Below are positions 8,690 to 17,562 of a stretch of 64,000 bases of DNA, piece by piece; positions within the stretch are counted from its first letter, which is position 1, and every line of letters begins with the position of its first letter. Location: assembly GCA_964342825.1 (NCBI GenBank), contig CAYFHO010000001.1, positions 186,001 to 250,000 on the forward strand, given 5' to 3'. The notes beneath the pieces were generated by a model. It ran no database searches. It was not told the DNA's origin and saw nothing but the letters and a program-made list of their open reading frames with translations. This stretch comes from AAA164-E04 sp964342825. Lineage in GTDB: Bacteria > Verrucomicrobiota > Verrucomicrobiia > Limisphaerales > AAA164-E04. Position numbers and translations under genes: made by a program.

Positions 8690-10387
8690 ATGAATATACT
8701 TAACGCAGTGAACGTGCGTACTCGATGTGCCAACAGGAGATCTACACGCACTACCCGGTTTTTATTCAACGTATTAATTGCCGCAGCAATTAGACTCAAT
8801 GCAATAGGATGGGCGGAATCATCTGTTGAGCTGAGTTTGGAAGATTACATTCAGCAGGTACTGGATCATAATGATCGGATTCAAATTTCGGTCCTGCAGA
8901 CCGAAGTTGGATTAAGGCGATTAGATTCCCAGCGTACTCTCTATAATCCCGAACTTGTTTTAAATGGACAATATCAAGACCTTGACCGTCCCAACACCGT
9001 TCAACAGGAAAGGCAGTTATCCGGGCTTGCGGAATTTGATCAGCAGAGCCATTTGTATTCCAGCGGGATAGAATCGCTTATTCCAGGTGGTGGACGTGTC
9101 AGGTTGGGTTACTCGCTCAGTCGATTGAGAAATAATCTCCAGGGGTCTGCTTCCATTTTTGGTACGGTTCGTCCTCCCGGCGCTGAGTTTGTCACCTTTA
9201 CTGGAGTTTCACTTGTCCAGCCTCTGCTCAAGAATGCCTGGGGCGCTGAACTCACACCTCTCCGCATTGCCGCTCAAGATTCCCATATCGCTTTTCAAGG
9301 TTATCGCCGCGAGTTAATGCGAGTGATCACTCAGGCTGAGACACTTTACTGGGATTTATACTACGCTCAGCAACGTGTCCAATTTTTGTCTGAAAGTGTA
9401 TCGGTTACGCAAAATTTATTGGATGATACGAAAGTGAAGCAAAATGTTGGTTCAGCTTCTGCCTTGGATGTCCTGGAGGTGGAATCGGCATTGGCTCAAC
9501 GTCAGGCACAGCTGCTGGATGCTGAGCAGGCGGTGATTGAAAATATGAACCGCCTGTTGAGTTTGAGTGCTGATGATCAGGAGGATGGGGATATTCGTGT
9601 CATCTCTGTGGACAGCCCGGCATTGAGTGATATCAGCCATTTTTCCTTCGCTGATGCCAGATATGAAGCAGACAAGTGGAATCCGGATCTCCTCGCTCAA
9701 CACAGAGAGATTCTCAAGCAGCGCGTGCGCCTTAAATACGCCAAGAACCAACGTTTGCCGGAACTCAATCTTACAGGAGATTATGGCTACAATGGGTTAG
9801 GTGATACTGCTGGAAACTCATTTGATGATGTCAGCAACAGTGACTTCGTAACTTGGTCGGTGGGCGTTGAATTAAGGGTTCCTCTCGACGGGGGCGGCAA
9901 AGTCAAAAATGAATTGAAGGCTGTTAAGCTTGAGGTGCAACAAGCTGAACTCGCCTTGAAATCCATGGAAACAGAATTATCCAATGGCATCAAAGCGGCC
10001 CTGCACAATTTGCAAAGTACTTACTCTAGTGTTGGGAACCATGACAAGGTTGTCGGTTTTTATGAAAACTTGCTTAAAACTCAACTGGAAAGGCTGGACG
10101 TTGGCACAGTGGATAATCAACAGGTCCTGGAAACGGAAGAAGATCTTCTGGAGGCAAAGATCCAATCATTGCTTGCCAAAGTGCTCTTTAGGCGTGCAAT
10201 GCTTCAACTTCAGATCCTTTCTGGAACTGTTCTCAAGGAACGTAATGTGGAATTGAGTCAAGACCTGCTCGCGGATCAGACTCGTTCATTGGTAGAAGCC
10301 AGCGGGATCGATGCCGCCACTTTTCAGAAATACCGCTTGAACCTGAGTCGATTCTATCAACTGGGTGTTACCACTAACAAAAATTGA
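8690..10387 (+). CDS. TolC-family outer-membrane efflux/export protein
   Basis: The 565-residue protein has a basic N-terminus, a hydrophobic stretch ending near 'GWAESS' (about residue 42-46) as signal peptide, and then the TolC/OEP duplicated pattern of long helices and beta-strand pairs. Typical segments include 'LSLEDYIQQVLDHN', 'VSLVQPLLKNAWG', 'ALDVLEVESALAQRQAQLLDAEQ', and a second-half strand 'SVGVELRVPLDGGGK'. TolC-type trimers form the outer-membrane channel and periplasmic tunnel of type I secretion and RND systems. It is somewhat longer than E. coli TolC. It is the first gene of a tight run with two adaptor-like proteins, an M50 fusion and a SecA paralogue, so it probably forms the outer-membrane exit of that machine. 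Confidence 0.9.
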   Translation: MNILNAVNVRTRCANRRSTRTTRFLFNVLIAAAIRLNAIGWAESSVELSLEDYIQQVLDHNDRIQISVLQTEVGLRRLDSQRTLYNPELVLNGQYQDLDRPNTVQQERQLSGLAEFDQQSHLYSSGIESLIPGGGRVRLGYSLSRLRNNLQGSASIFGTVRPPGAEFVTFTGVSLVQPLLKNAWGAELTPLRIAAQDSHIAFQGYRRELMRVITQAETLYWDLYYAQQRVQFLSESVSVTQNLLDDTKVKQNVGSASALDVLEVESALAQRQAQLLDAEQAVIENMNRLLSLSADDQEDGDIRVISVDSPALSDISHFSFADARYEADKWNPDLLAQHREILKQRVRLKYAKNQRLPELNLTGDYGYNGLGDTAGNSFDDVSNSDFVTWSVGVELRVPLDGGGKVKNELKAVKLEVQQAELALKSMETELSNGIKAALHNLQSTYSSVGNHDKVVGFYENLLKTQLERLDVGTVDNQQVLETEEDLLEAKIQSLLAKVLFRRAMLQLQILSGTVLKERNVELSQDLLADQTRSLVEASGIDAATFQKYRLNLSRFYQLGVTTNKN

Positions 10388-10393
10388 TGTTCA

Positions 10394-11197
10394 ATGCATG
10401 CATTGAACTCGTCAATTTGCTGCAAAGTTATCATGAGAACTTTTCATAAAACGCTTCTTTTGAGGTATCCAATTGGAATCATCATCATTTGCTGGCTCTT
10501 TGCATACTCTTTTCGTGTAAATGCCCAAGACGGTTCTTGGTATGAAGGACTGACACACCCTGTATTGGATTCCACACTGGGTGCACCGAATGACGGAGTG
10601 ATAGGAGGACGATTTTTTGATGAAGGGGATGCCGTTCAGCAGGGCCAGATCATCTTGGAGCTGTCCACAGAAATCGAGCGATTGGACGTTGAACGCAGGA
10701 AAGTGGCCTTAAGCTTGTCCGAAAAGGAGCGCGATCGTCTGAAACAATTGGCCGAGAAAACAAGTTCAGTCAGTGAGGAACGTTTGGAAACGGCAGAAGG
10801 AAACTATCAAATTGCCAAGGCAGATTTTGAGTTGGCTCAAGCCAGGTTGAAAGACCGACAGGTCATAGCACCATTTTCAGGTGTGATCGCAGATTTCCTG
10901 GAACACGAAGTAGGCGAGGGAACCAAAGTAGGAAATCCGCTGATCCGCCTGGTGGATACCAGTCGCATTCTTTTTATTTGCAATCTGCCCTTTGATATCG
11001 CAGGTCACCTCAAAAAGGGGCAGAAATTACCCGTCAAAGGAGCCTTTCAAAATCCTGACAAAGTGGTCGAAGGGGAGATCACTTTTATTTCTCCGGTGGT
11101 GGATGCAGCCAGCGGTCTATTGCGCATTAAAGTCGTCATCAACAATCAGGACCAACAAATAAAGCCCGGTGTGATGGCTTTGGTACAGATTAACTAA
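10394..11197 (+). CDS. HlyD/RND-type periplasmic adaptor protein
   Basis: This 267-residue protein has an N-terminal hydrophobic segment that ends in 'RVNAQDG', a likely signal peptide. It continues with a split biotinyl-lipoyl domain ('GVIGGRFFDEGDAVQQGQIILEL' region and 'VIAPFSGVIADFLEHEVGEGTKV' region) around a short helical hairpin (about 90-150), then a beta-barrel/membrane-proximal domain. Adaptors of this type link an inner-membrane pump to TolC. The ATG at 10394 gives 13 extra residues; the ATG at 10433 ('MRTFHKTLLL') fits a signal peptide better and is the likely start. It follows the TolC-like gene by 6 bp and precedes the GAF-HlyD gene by 13 bp. The hairpin is short for a type I secretion adaptor. 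Confidence 0.87.
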   Translation: MHALNSSICCKVIMRTFHKTLLLRYPIGIIIICWLFAYSFRVNAQDGSWYEGLTHPVLDSTLGAPNDGVIGGRFFDEGDAVQQGQIILELSTEIERLDVERRKVALSLSEKERDRLKQLAEKTSSVSEERLETAEGNYQIAKADFELAQARLKDRQVIAPFSGVIADFLEHEVGEGTKVGNPLIRLVDTSRILFICNLPFDIAGHLKKGQKLPVKGAFQNPDKVVEGEITFISPVVDAASGLLRIKVVINNQDQQIKPGVMALVQIN

Positions 11198-11210
11198 AGA
11201 AAGGACCACA

Positions 11211-13103
11211 GTGGCAAACGAGGATCATGTGAATCACGAGGAATCCATGCCTGAGGGAGAGTTTTTTCAACACGTACCAAAGGAGTTGGAAACTCTTGCC
11301 AATTGGCAAGGAAGTTTGGTGGACTTTTGGAAACGATATGCCGGATTGATGGGGCGCATATCCAATGCCTCGGTGGTAACGGTTGCGGTCAAATCTTCTG
11401 GGGATGGAAGCAACTGGAAACGGCTTTCACAATGGGAAGCCTCTGCAACCAACAATACGCATAAAGCTGTTTTTCGCGGGCATGTTCAGGGAGCGGCAGA
11501 ATACTGTTCCAAAGAAGGGATTGTATGCCGGCCACTTGCCTCCGATGCTGACGCAGCAACATCAACAGAATTTACACTTGCCATTCCTTTGCCATTGAAG
11601 GCGAGCCGAGATACCTTTGTGGTGGTTAGTTTGCTTGAAACAAGTAATGAAAGCATAGCTCGGGACGTATTGCTCAGGCAACTTTTGGTGGCGGAACTTC
11701 CCAACCAATTGCTTCTTCGCCAATCTGCTTCCCGGGCCAAAGATGATGTACAAAAGATTGCCGGCGTGCTGGATTTGGTAGCTCAGGTTTCTCCAGAGCA
11801 GGCCTTTCTCTCTTCAGCCATGGCCTTTTGCAACGCCATGGCAGGTAAACATCAATGCGAACGGGTTAGCCTGGGCTGGATGGAGGGAGATGGTATCAGG
11901 CTGCATGCGATCAGCCATACCGAACGGTTTGATCGTAAAATGGAAGCCATTCAATTGCTGGAAACAGCGATGGAGGAATCGCTCGATCAAGATGAAATCA
12001 TTGTCTATCCGACTGATCAGGACCATGGACCATTGACCCGTGATCATGCCCAATATTCAAAGGCCCAGGATCTCAAGCATATTTGTTCTCTACCACTGCA
12101 TAAAGGTGATGAGATCGTCGGCGTTCTGACTTTGGAAAGAACCGTGGGCACTTTTGCCGAGACCGAAGTGCAGCAGATTCAGCTTTCAAGTGATTTATTG
12201 AGTTACAGACTGCAAGACCTTAAATGGAAGGACCGGTGGTTTGGGGCTCGGTTGAAGGATTCGATCAAAAATGTGGGATCCAAGTTCGTTGGTCCAGAGC
12301 ACACCCTTTCCAAGCTGGTTTCCATTCTCTTGATCTTTGGGATGTTGGCTTTGATTCTTATTCGAGTGCCTTATCGGGTTGAAGCCAATTTTATCCTCAA
12401 AAGTGATGAAGTCTTTTACCAATCGGTTCCATTCGACAGTTATATCAAAGAGGTGTTCAAGGAAGCCGGGGATTCTGTCAATCAGGGAGATCCGTTGTTG
12501 AAATTGGATACCGACGACCTGGAGTTGGAGCAATCTTCGATCATAGCAGACTTGAACCGATTCAAGCGTGAAGCTGAGAAGGCCAGGGCCTCGCGACAAC
12601 TGGCGGACATGCGGATCTCCGAGGCCTTGGTGGAGCAAAATCAGGCACGGCTTGAACTGGTACAGTGGCGGATCAGTCAGGCCATGCTTAAATCTCCCAT
12701 TGACGGAATCATGGTTGAGGGTGATTTGAAGGAAAGATTAGGTGCTCCCGTCAGAGAAGGGGAAGTGCTTTTCCGCATCGCACGTATTGACCGCTTATAT
12801 GTTGAAGCTGAAGCCAATGAGCGGGATATTGATGATGTCATTGGTGCTGTTGATGGTGAGATCGCTTTTGTGAGTCAGCCAAAAAAGAAATTTCCAATCA
12901 CTGTCGATCGGGTGGAACCTTCTGCTGTCACTAAAACCAGTGAAAACGTATTCCTGATCCGTTCGGCTTTCCTCGAGACGCCTGAAACCTGGTTTCGTCC
13001 AGGAATGAGTGGTATTGCCAAACTGGATGCGGGGAAGCGCAGTTTGTTTTACATATTTACCCACCGCACGGTTGATTTCTTAAGAATGTTTTTTTGGTGG
13101 TGA
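11211..13103 (+). CDS. GAF domain-transmembrane-HlyD fusion protein
   Basis: The 630-residue product starts with a GTG preceded by 'AAAGAAAGGA'. Residues 1-180 are of unknown fold. About 190-345 resemble a GAF sensor domain ('ICSLPLHKGDEIVGVLTLERT'). One transmembrane helix follows at about 367-386, then an HlyD-like part with a split lipoyl domain ('VFKEAGDSVNQGDPLLKLD', 'LKSPIDGIMVEGDLKERLG'), a helical hairpin (about 435-480) and a beta-barrel domain. The C-terminus 'TVDFLRMFFWW' is strongly hydrophobic. The arrangement puts the GAF domain in the cytoplasm and the adaptor part in the periplasm, so this protein could couple a cytoplasmic signal to the export channel. It lies 3 bp before the M50 gene. 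Confidence 0.85.
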   Translation: MANEDHVNHEESMPEGEFFQHVPKELETLANWQGSLVDFWKRYAGLMGRISNASVVTVAVKSSGDGSNWKRLSQWEASATNNTHKAVFRGHVQGAAEYCSKEGIVCRPLASDADAATSTEFTLAIPLPLKASRDTFVVVSLLETSNESIARDVLLRQLLVAELPNQLLLRQSASRAKDDVQKIAGVLDLVAQVSPEQAFLSSAMAFCNAMAGKHQCERVSLGWMEGDGIRLHAISHTERFDRKMEAIQLLETAMEESLDQDEIIVYPTDQDHGPLTRDHAQYSKAQDLKHICSLPLHKGDEIVGVLTLERTVGTFAETEVQQIQLSSDLLSYRLQDLKWKDRWFGARLKDSIKNVGSKFVGPEHTLSKLVSILLIFGMLALILIRVPYRVEANFILKSDEVFYQSVPFDSYIKEVFKEAGDSVNQGDPLLKLDTDDLELEQSSIIADLNRFKREAEKARASRQLADMRISEALVEQNQARLELVQWRISQAMLKSPIDGIMVEGDLKERLGAPVREGEVLFRIARIDRLYVEAEANERDIDDVIGAVDGEIAFVSQPKKKFPITVDRVEPSAVTKTSENVFLIRSAFLETPETWFRPGMSGIAKLDAGKRSLFYIFTHRTVDFLRMFFWW

Positions 13104-13106
13104 TCG

Positions 13107-15263
13107 ATGGCAGACAATCAGCAAACATTTAGCGAATCTTGGCATCGCGTTGCAAATCAACGTATTTATCTACGATCGAGTGTACGGGTGCGTCGTCAGT
13201 TTTATCGGGGTGAGCGATGGTATGTGCTCGAGAATCCGGTAAGCAACCAATACTTTCGACTTCGTCCTCAAGCTTACGAGTTCGTAGCCCGCCTTCGTCC
13301 TGACAAAACTGTCGAACAAATTTGGGAAGAATCTCTCGAAGCAAATCCAGAAGAAGCTCCCGGACAGGAAGCAGTGATCCGATTGCTTGCGCAACTCTAC
13401 CTTGCCGGATTGTTGCACTATGATAACCCGGAAGACAGCGCCGAGTTGTTTCGTCGCTATCAACAACGCCGCCAACGGGAAATCCGAGCCAAGTTCATGA
13501 ATTTGATGTTTATCCGGTTTCCGTTGCTGGATCCGGATCGCTTTCTCAAAAGAATGCTTCCTGTTGTTGGGCCATTGATCAGTCCTTTCGGTTTTTTAAT
13601 CTGGTTACTGACCGTGGGCGGAGCAATAAAGGTGGCAATTGATTACTTTCCCGCACTGAAGGATGAATCCCAGGCATTGTTAGCCCCCGGTAATTTAGTC
13701 TGGCTATATGCAGGATTGGTCATCCTCAAAACATTACACGAGTTCGGGCATGCATTCTTCTGTCGGAAGTTTGGTGGAGAAGTTCATGTTATGGGAGTGA
13801 TGCTGATGATCTTCACTCCCATTCCTTATGTGGATGCAACTTCCAGTTGGGGATTCAGCAGTCGCTGGCATCGTGCATTGGTTGGCTTGGCAGGGATGAT
13901 TGTTGAGGTCTTTGTTGCAGCATTGGCGACATTTGTTTGGGCGAATACGGGCGCTGGATTGGTGCACAATCTGGCCTACAACATGATGTTTATCGCATCT
14001 GTGTCTACTCTCCTTTTCAATCTGAATCCCTTACTACGATTTGATGGATATTACATTCTTTGCGACTTGCTTAATTATCCCAACCTTCACCTTCATTCAG
14101 CCGGGCAGCTCAAGCATATCGTCAAAAAACATGCCTATGGAGTCGTTGGTTCTCGTAGTCCAGCCAATAATAATTCCGAAAAATCGATTCTCGCGACTTT
14201 TGGGATTCTGAGCCACATCTACCGCATTATTGTGTTCACTGGAATATTGTTGTTTGTGGCAGATCGATTTCTCCTATTCGGTGTGCTGATGGCGGCAGTA
14301 TGCCTCTTTTCTTGGATTATAGCTCCACTTTTCAAATGGGTTTACTATTTGGTTGCCAGTCCAGAGTTAGATCGTGTTCGTTCCAGAGCGATGGGTGTGA
14401 GTGTCGGGTTTGTTGGGATTTTATTTATTTTGCTGCAGTTTATTCCGTTTCCGCATCATTTTCGTGCTTCAGGAGTGATTGCTGCCGAAAATTGGGCAGA
14501 ACTTGTCACGCAAACAGAAGGGAACCTCGTTGAGTTGCTCGCAGAACCTGGTTCCACAGTTATTACTGGCACCCCATTGCTGAGACTTGCGAACCATGAA
14601 CTTTCTCTTGAGATAAAGCGTGCTGAAGCACGCCTCATAGAGGTTAAGCTACAGCTCCTTCAAGCCATGAGTCAGGATGGGGTGGATGTAAAACCACTTC
14701 TTTTTCAAAAACAATCGGTCGAGGAACGCATTCAGGTATTAAACCAGCGTCAAGATAGCTTAGTGATGAATGCACCCATTGATGGGATATGGGTTGCACC
14801 TGAAGTGGAACAGGTGATCGGACGTTGGTTGGTGCGTGGAACATCCCTTGGCCGTGTCATTGATCCAAGTGGATTCGAATTCATTTCCCCGGTTCTTCAA
14901 GATGATGTGGATCGCCTTTTTGCCAATGAAATTGGTTCATCTGAGGTAAGGTTGTTTGGTATCTCGGAAGAAGCAATTGAGGTCAAGTCGATGGACATCA
15001 TTCCGGTTGAAAAACGACAACTACCGTCCCGAGCCTTGGGGTGGAGCGGTGGTGGCGATATCCCAATTACAGAGGAGGACGAAGCTGGCGCAACAACTGC
15101 AGAACCTTTCTTTGAAGTACGATCCAAGCTTGGAACAGCTGGCAATGCTCAATTGTTGCACGGCCGATCCGGCAAGGTTCGATTTGATTTGAAGCCAGAA
15201 CCCCTTCTGCCTCGGTGGATAAGACGTCTGAGGCAATTGCTGCAGCGAAGATATCAAATTTAG
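13107..15263 (+). CDS. PqqD-like/M50 metalloprotease/lipoyl-domain fusion membrane protein
   Basis: The 718-residue protein has three parts. Residues about 15-110 resemble a PqqD-type winged helix ('NQYFRLRPQAYEFVARL', 'LLAQLYLAGLLHYD'); such domains bind leader peptides in RiPP systems. Residues about 145-440 are a multi-spanning M50 (site-2 protease) core with HEFGH at 211-215 and the third ligand in 'NPLLRFDGYY' (Asp313). Residues about 450-720 carry an HlyD-like split lipoyl region with a short helical hairpin ('VTQTEGNLVELLAEPGSTV', 'LVMNAPIDGIWVAPEVEQ'). M50 enzymes cut substrates within or near the membrane. Together with its neighbours it could bind and process the N-terminus of the giant protein; that is inference. 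It overlaps the annotated SecA-like start. Confidence 0.87.
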   Translation: MADNQQTFSESWHRVANQRIYLRSSVRVRRQFYRGERWYVLENPVSNQYFRLRPQAYEFVARLRPDKTVEQIWEESLEANPEEAPGQEAVIRLLAQLYLAGLLHYDNPEDSAELFRRYQQRRQREIRAKFMNLMFIRFPLLDPDRFLKRMLPVVGPLISPFGFLIWLLTVGGAIKVAIDYFPALKDESQALLAPGNLVWLYAGLVILKTLHEFGHAFFCRKFGGEVHVMGVMLMIFTPIPYVDATSSWGFSSRWHRALVGLAGMIVEVFVAALATFVWANTGAGLVHNLAYNMMFIASVSTLLFNLNPLLRFDGYYILCDLLNYPNLHLHSAGQLKHIVKKHAYGVVGSRSPANNNSEKSILATFGILSHIYRIIVFTGILLFVADRFLLFGVLMAAVCLFSWIIAPLFKWVYYLVASPELDRVRSRAMGVSVGFVGILFILLQFIPFPHHFRASGVIAAENWAELVTQTEGNLVELLAEPGSTVITGTPLLRLANHELSLEIKRAEARLIEVKLQLLQAMSQDGVDVKPLLFQKQSVEERIQVLNQRQDSLVMNAPIDGIWVAPEVEQVIGRWLVRGTSLGRVIDPSGFEFISPVLQDDVDRLFANEIGSSEVRLFGISEEAIEVKSMDIIPVEKRQLPSRALGWSGGGDIPITEEDEAGATTAEPFFEVRSKLGTAGNAQLLHGRSGKVRFDLKPEPLLPRWIRRLRQLLQRRYQI

Positions 15264-17248
15264 ACCAAGGACATACTGGAAACGAAGCTCCTTTCCAAAC
15301 CATGGCTGCCGATTCATTTTACCAGGTTCCAAAGCCAAGACCTCTTTATCGCGGTCTTGATTCCATGGTGCATGGATGGATAGGAATTTATCGCCGACGC
15401 TCTTCTGTTGGAAATCAGCTGTTAAAAGACGCAGAAGCGGTAAATGCCCTTGCGCCCACTTTCGAGCGAATGAGCGATCATGAATTACGTGCGGCATTGC
15501 TGGAGCACCGGTCCATTTTTCGACGACGGCTCAAGCATCATATCGAAATTGAGGCGCTGGCTGCTGTAAGTGAAGCCGCTTATCGAACCCTCGGACTTCG
15601 GCCTTTTGTGGTTCAGTTGGCCGGTGCACTTGCTCTTTATCGTGGGTTTTTGGCCGAAATGGCCACGGGTGAAGGTAAAACATTAACAGCCGGATTAGCT
15701 GCTGTTTTGATCGGTTGGACTCGCAAGCCTTTCCATTTAATGACGGTGAACGACTATTTGGTGGCTCGTGATGCCGATTGGCTTAAGCCTTTGTATGATT
15801 TTTGTCGAATCCGGGTGGGAACAGTCATTGCTGGAAAATCGGAAGAGGAACGTAGAGAGGCGTATGCATGTGATGTGACATACACCACCAGCCGGGAACT
15901 ATTGGCAGATATGTTGCGCGATCAGATGAAAAATCGTGATGCCCGCACTCGATCCCGTCGAATCCTTAAGCGAATGACAAGATCCCGAAGTCTTGGCCAT
16001 CATAGAAACGTTTTGCGCGGCATTCACACTGCGTTGGTGGACGAAGCGGATAGTATATTGATTGATGAAGCGGTGACGCCTTTGATTATTTCAAGTCCCA
16101 GACCCAACGAATCGCTAAAAAAGGCTATATATCAGGCAGATATAATGGTTCGACATTTGCTTGAAGGAAAACATTTCAAGGTTCATTCGACTTACAGGGA
16201 AGTTCAGTTTACCCAGTTGGGGCTTGAAAAAATCGATGCTTTGTCTCGAGATTTCACCGGTATTTGGAGGAGTGCGGGGCGGCGAGACGAATTGGTTCGT
16301 CAAGCCTTGGTGGGGCGAATTTTCTTTCTGAAAGGAAAGCAATACATCATCCAGGATGGTAAAGTGGTGATCGTGGATGAGTTCACAGGTCGTCCTATGC
16401 CACAGCGAAGTTGGCGGCAAGGCTTGCATCAGGCCATTGAAGTCAAAGAAGGACTTCAACCGTCGGATCCGAGCGAAACTGTTGCACGCATGAGCTTTCA
16501 ACGTTTCTTCAGGTGCTTTACCAAACTTGCCGGCATGACAGGAACAGCACGGGAATCAGCGTCTGAAATATGGCGCATTTACAGGTTGCCCGTCATTTGT
16601 CTGCCGACGAACAAGCCCTGTATTCGAAAGGAGCTGGCTCGGGTAATGACCAAGGACAACGACTCAAAATATCGAGCCATCATGCAGGAAATAAAGACCA
16701 TTCACGCTCTTGGGCGCCCTATTTTGATCGGTACCCGCAACGTTCACGTGAGCGAGAAAATGGGTGAATTGCTAAGTGAAGCAGGCCTGTCTCACCAGAT
16801 TTTGAACGCCACTCGTTTGTCCGAAGAGGCCATGATTGTGGCTCGAGCAGGGGAGCGGGGGCGGATTACTGTAGCCACTAATATGGCAGGTCGGGGGACC
16901 GATATTAAGCTGGATCCTGACGTGGCAGCACTTGGTGGATTGCATGTGATTGCTACTGAACCTCACGAAACCGGGCGTGTCGATCGGCAACTTTTTGGCC
17001 GGTGTGGGCGCCAGGGAGACCCGGGAACAGCTCGAATTTTTGCCTCATTAGAAGATGAAATAATCCTCCGAAACGTCAAAAAGGATCAGCAATCCTATCC
17101 CGTGATGATGTTAAAAAGAGTCATTCCAATCCATTGGCTGCTTGGTTTGTCTCAATGGATATCTGAGCGTCGAGCCTACAAACAGCGACTCTCTGTTCTC
17201 CGGTCTGACCGTTGGCTGGAGGAATCATTGTCATTTACGGGTGAGTAA
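15215..17248 (+). CDS. SecA-like preprotein translocase ATPase, short paralogue
   Basis: This 677-residue protein has the SecA motor and crosslinking parts: Walker A 'MATGEGKT' (149-156), Walker B 'VDEADS' (275-280), 'VDEFTGRPMPQRSW' and 'GLHQAIEVKEG' joining the PPXD to the motor, 'GMTGTA', 'TNMAGRGTDIKLDP', and the arginine-finger region 'DRQLFGRCGRQGDPG'. Only about 70 residues follow the last motif, so the helical wing, most of the helical scaffold and the C-terminal zinc tail of housekeeping SecA (about 850-900 residues) are missing. It is therefore a specialised paralogue. The GTG at 15215 overlaps the previous gene by 49 bp; an ATG at 15302 would give a 39-bp gap and removes 29 weakly conserved residues. 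Its place between export genes and the giant substrate suggests it powers that export. Confidence 0.92.
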   Translation: MDKTSEAIAAAKISNLDQGHTGNEAPFQTMAADSFYQVPKPRPLYRGLDSMVHGWIGIYRRRSSVGNQLLKDAEAVNALAPTFERMSDHELRAALLEHRSIFRRRLKHHIEIEALAAVSEAAYRTLGLRPFVVQLAGALALYRGFLAEMATGEGKTLTAGLAAVLIGWTRKPFHLMTVNDYLVARDADWLKPLYDFCRIRVGTVIAGKSEEERREAYACDVTYTTSRELLADMLRDQMKNRDARTRSRRILKRMTRSRSLGHHRNVLRGIHTALVDEADSILIDEAVTPLIISSPRPNESLKKAIYQADIMVRHLLEGKHFKVHSTYREVQFTQLGLEKIDALSRDFTGIWRSAGRRDELVRQALVGRIFFLKGKQYIIQDGKVVIVDEFTGRPMPQRSWRQGLHQAIEVKEGLQPSDPSETVARMSFQRFFRCFTKLAGMTGTARESASEIWRIYRLPVICLPTNKPCIRKELARVMTKDNDSKYRAIMQEIKTIHALGRPILIGTRNVHVSEKMGELLSEAGLSHQILNATRLSEEAMIVARAGERGRITVATNMAGRGTDIKLDPDVAALGGLHVIATEPHETGRVDRQLFGRCGRQGDPGTARIFASLEDEIILRNVKKDQQSYPVMMLKRVIPIHWLLGLSQWISERRAYKQRLSVLRSDRWLEESLSFTGE

Positions 17249-17562
17249 ATCCACTGTCTGGAAAGATTTCGTGACACCATACTGTATTAGGGTAGGGTCA
17301 AATTGACGCTAAATATAAAAATTATGATTTTTTGATTTTATGACTTAGAGTGCCCGATTTTGAGTCAGCTTACCGTGGTTTTTGATCCTGAATTGAATAT
17401 TTCTACATTTGAAATCAGGCATGGTTTTACCATTAAAACAGACTTCACCCTCGATCGATTGAACGGGGATCTATTCAATTAGATGTCTGGATCAAGTTGA
17501 GGATTCCAGCTAAACTGGATGCAAAATTAAGAAAGCAGGATCAAAGTTTCTAAACAAATAAG
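17249..17562. promoter_or_regulatory. intergenic region upstream of the giant gene
   Basis: This 314-bp non-coding stretch probably contains a separate promoter or leader for the giant gene. A TTGACG (17303-17308) and a TATGAT (17323-17328) are present but only 14 bp apart, too close for a normal sigma-70 site. AT-rich sequence surrounds them. I see no clear terminator after the SecA-like gene, so read-through from the export operon is possible. Confidence 0.3.

Noticed and set aside
8416..8799. 127-codon reverse-strand frame over the start of the TolC-like gene
   Set aside because: Antisense to the clear TolC-like coding start and without any known pattern.
8690..17248. Plain type I secretion or RND drug efflux operon
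   Set aside because: TolC and HlyD parts fit, but no ABC transporter or RND pump is present, and an M50 fusion and SecA paralogue are; a standard efflux label would misdescribe it.
17303..17328. TTGACG...TATGAT as promoter of the giant gene
   Set aside because: Spacing of 14 bp is too short for a normal sigma-70 promoter.
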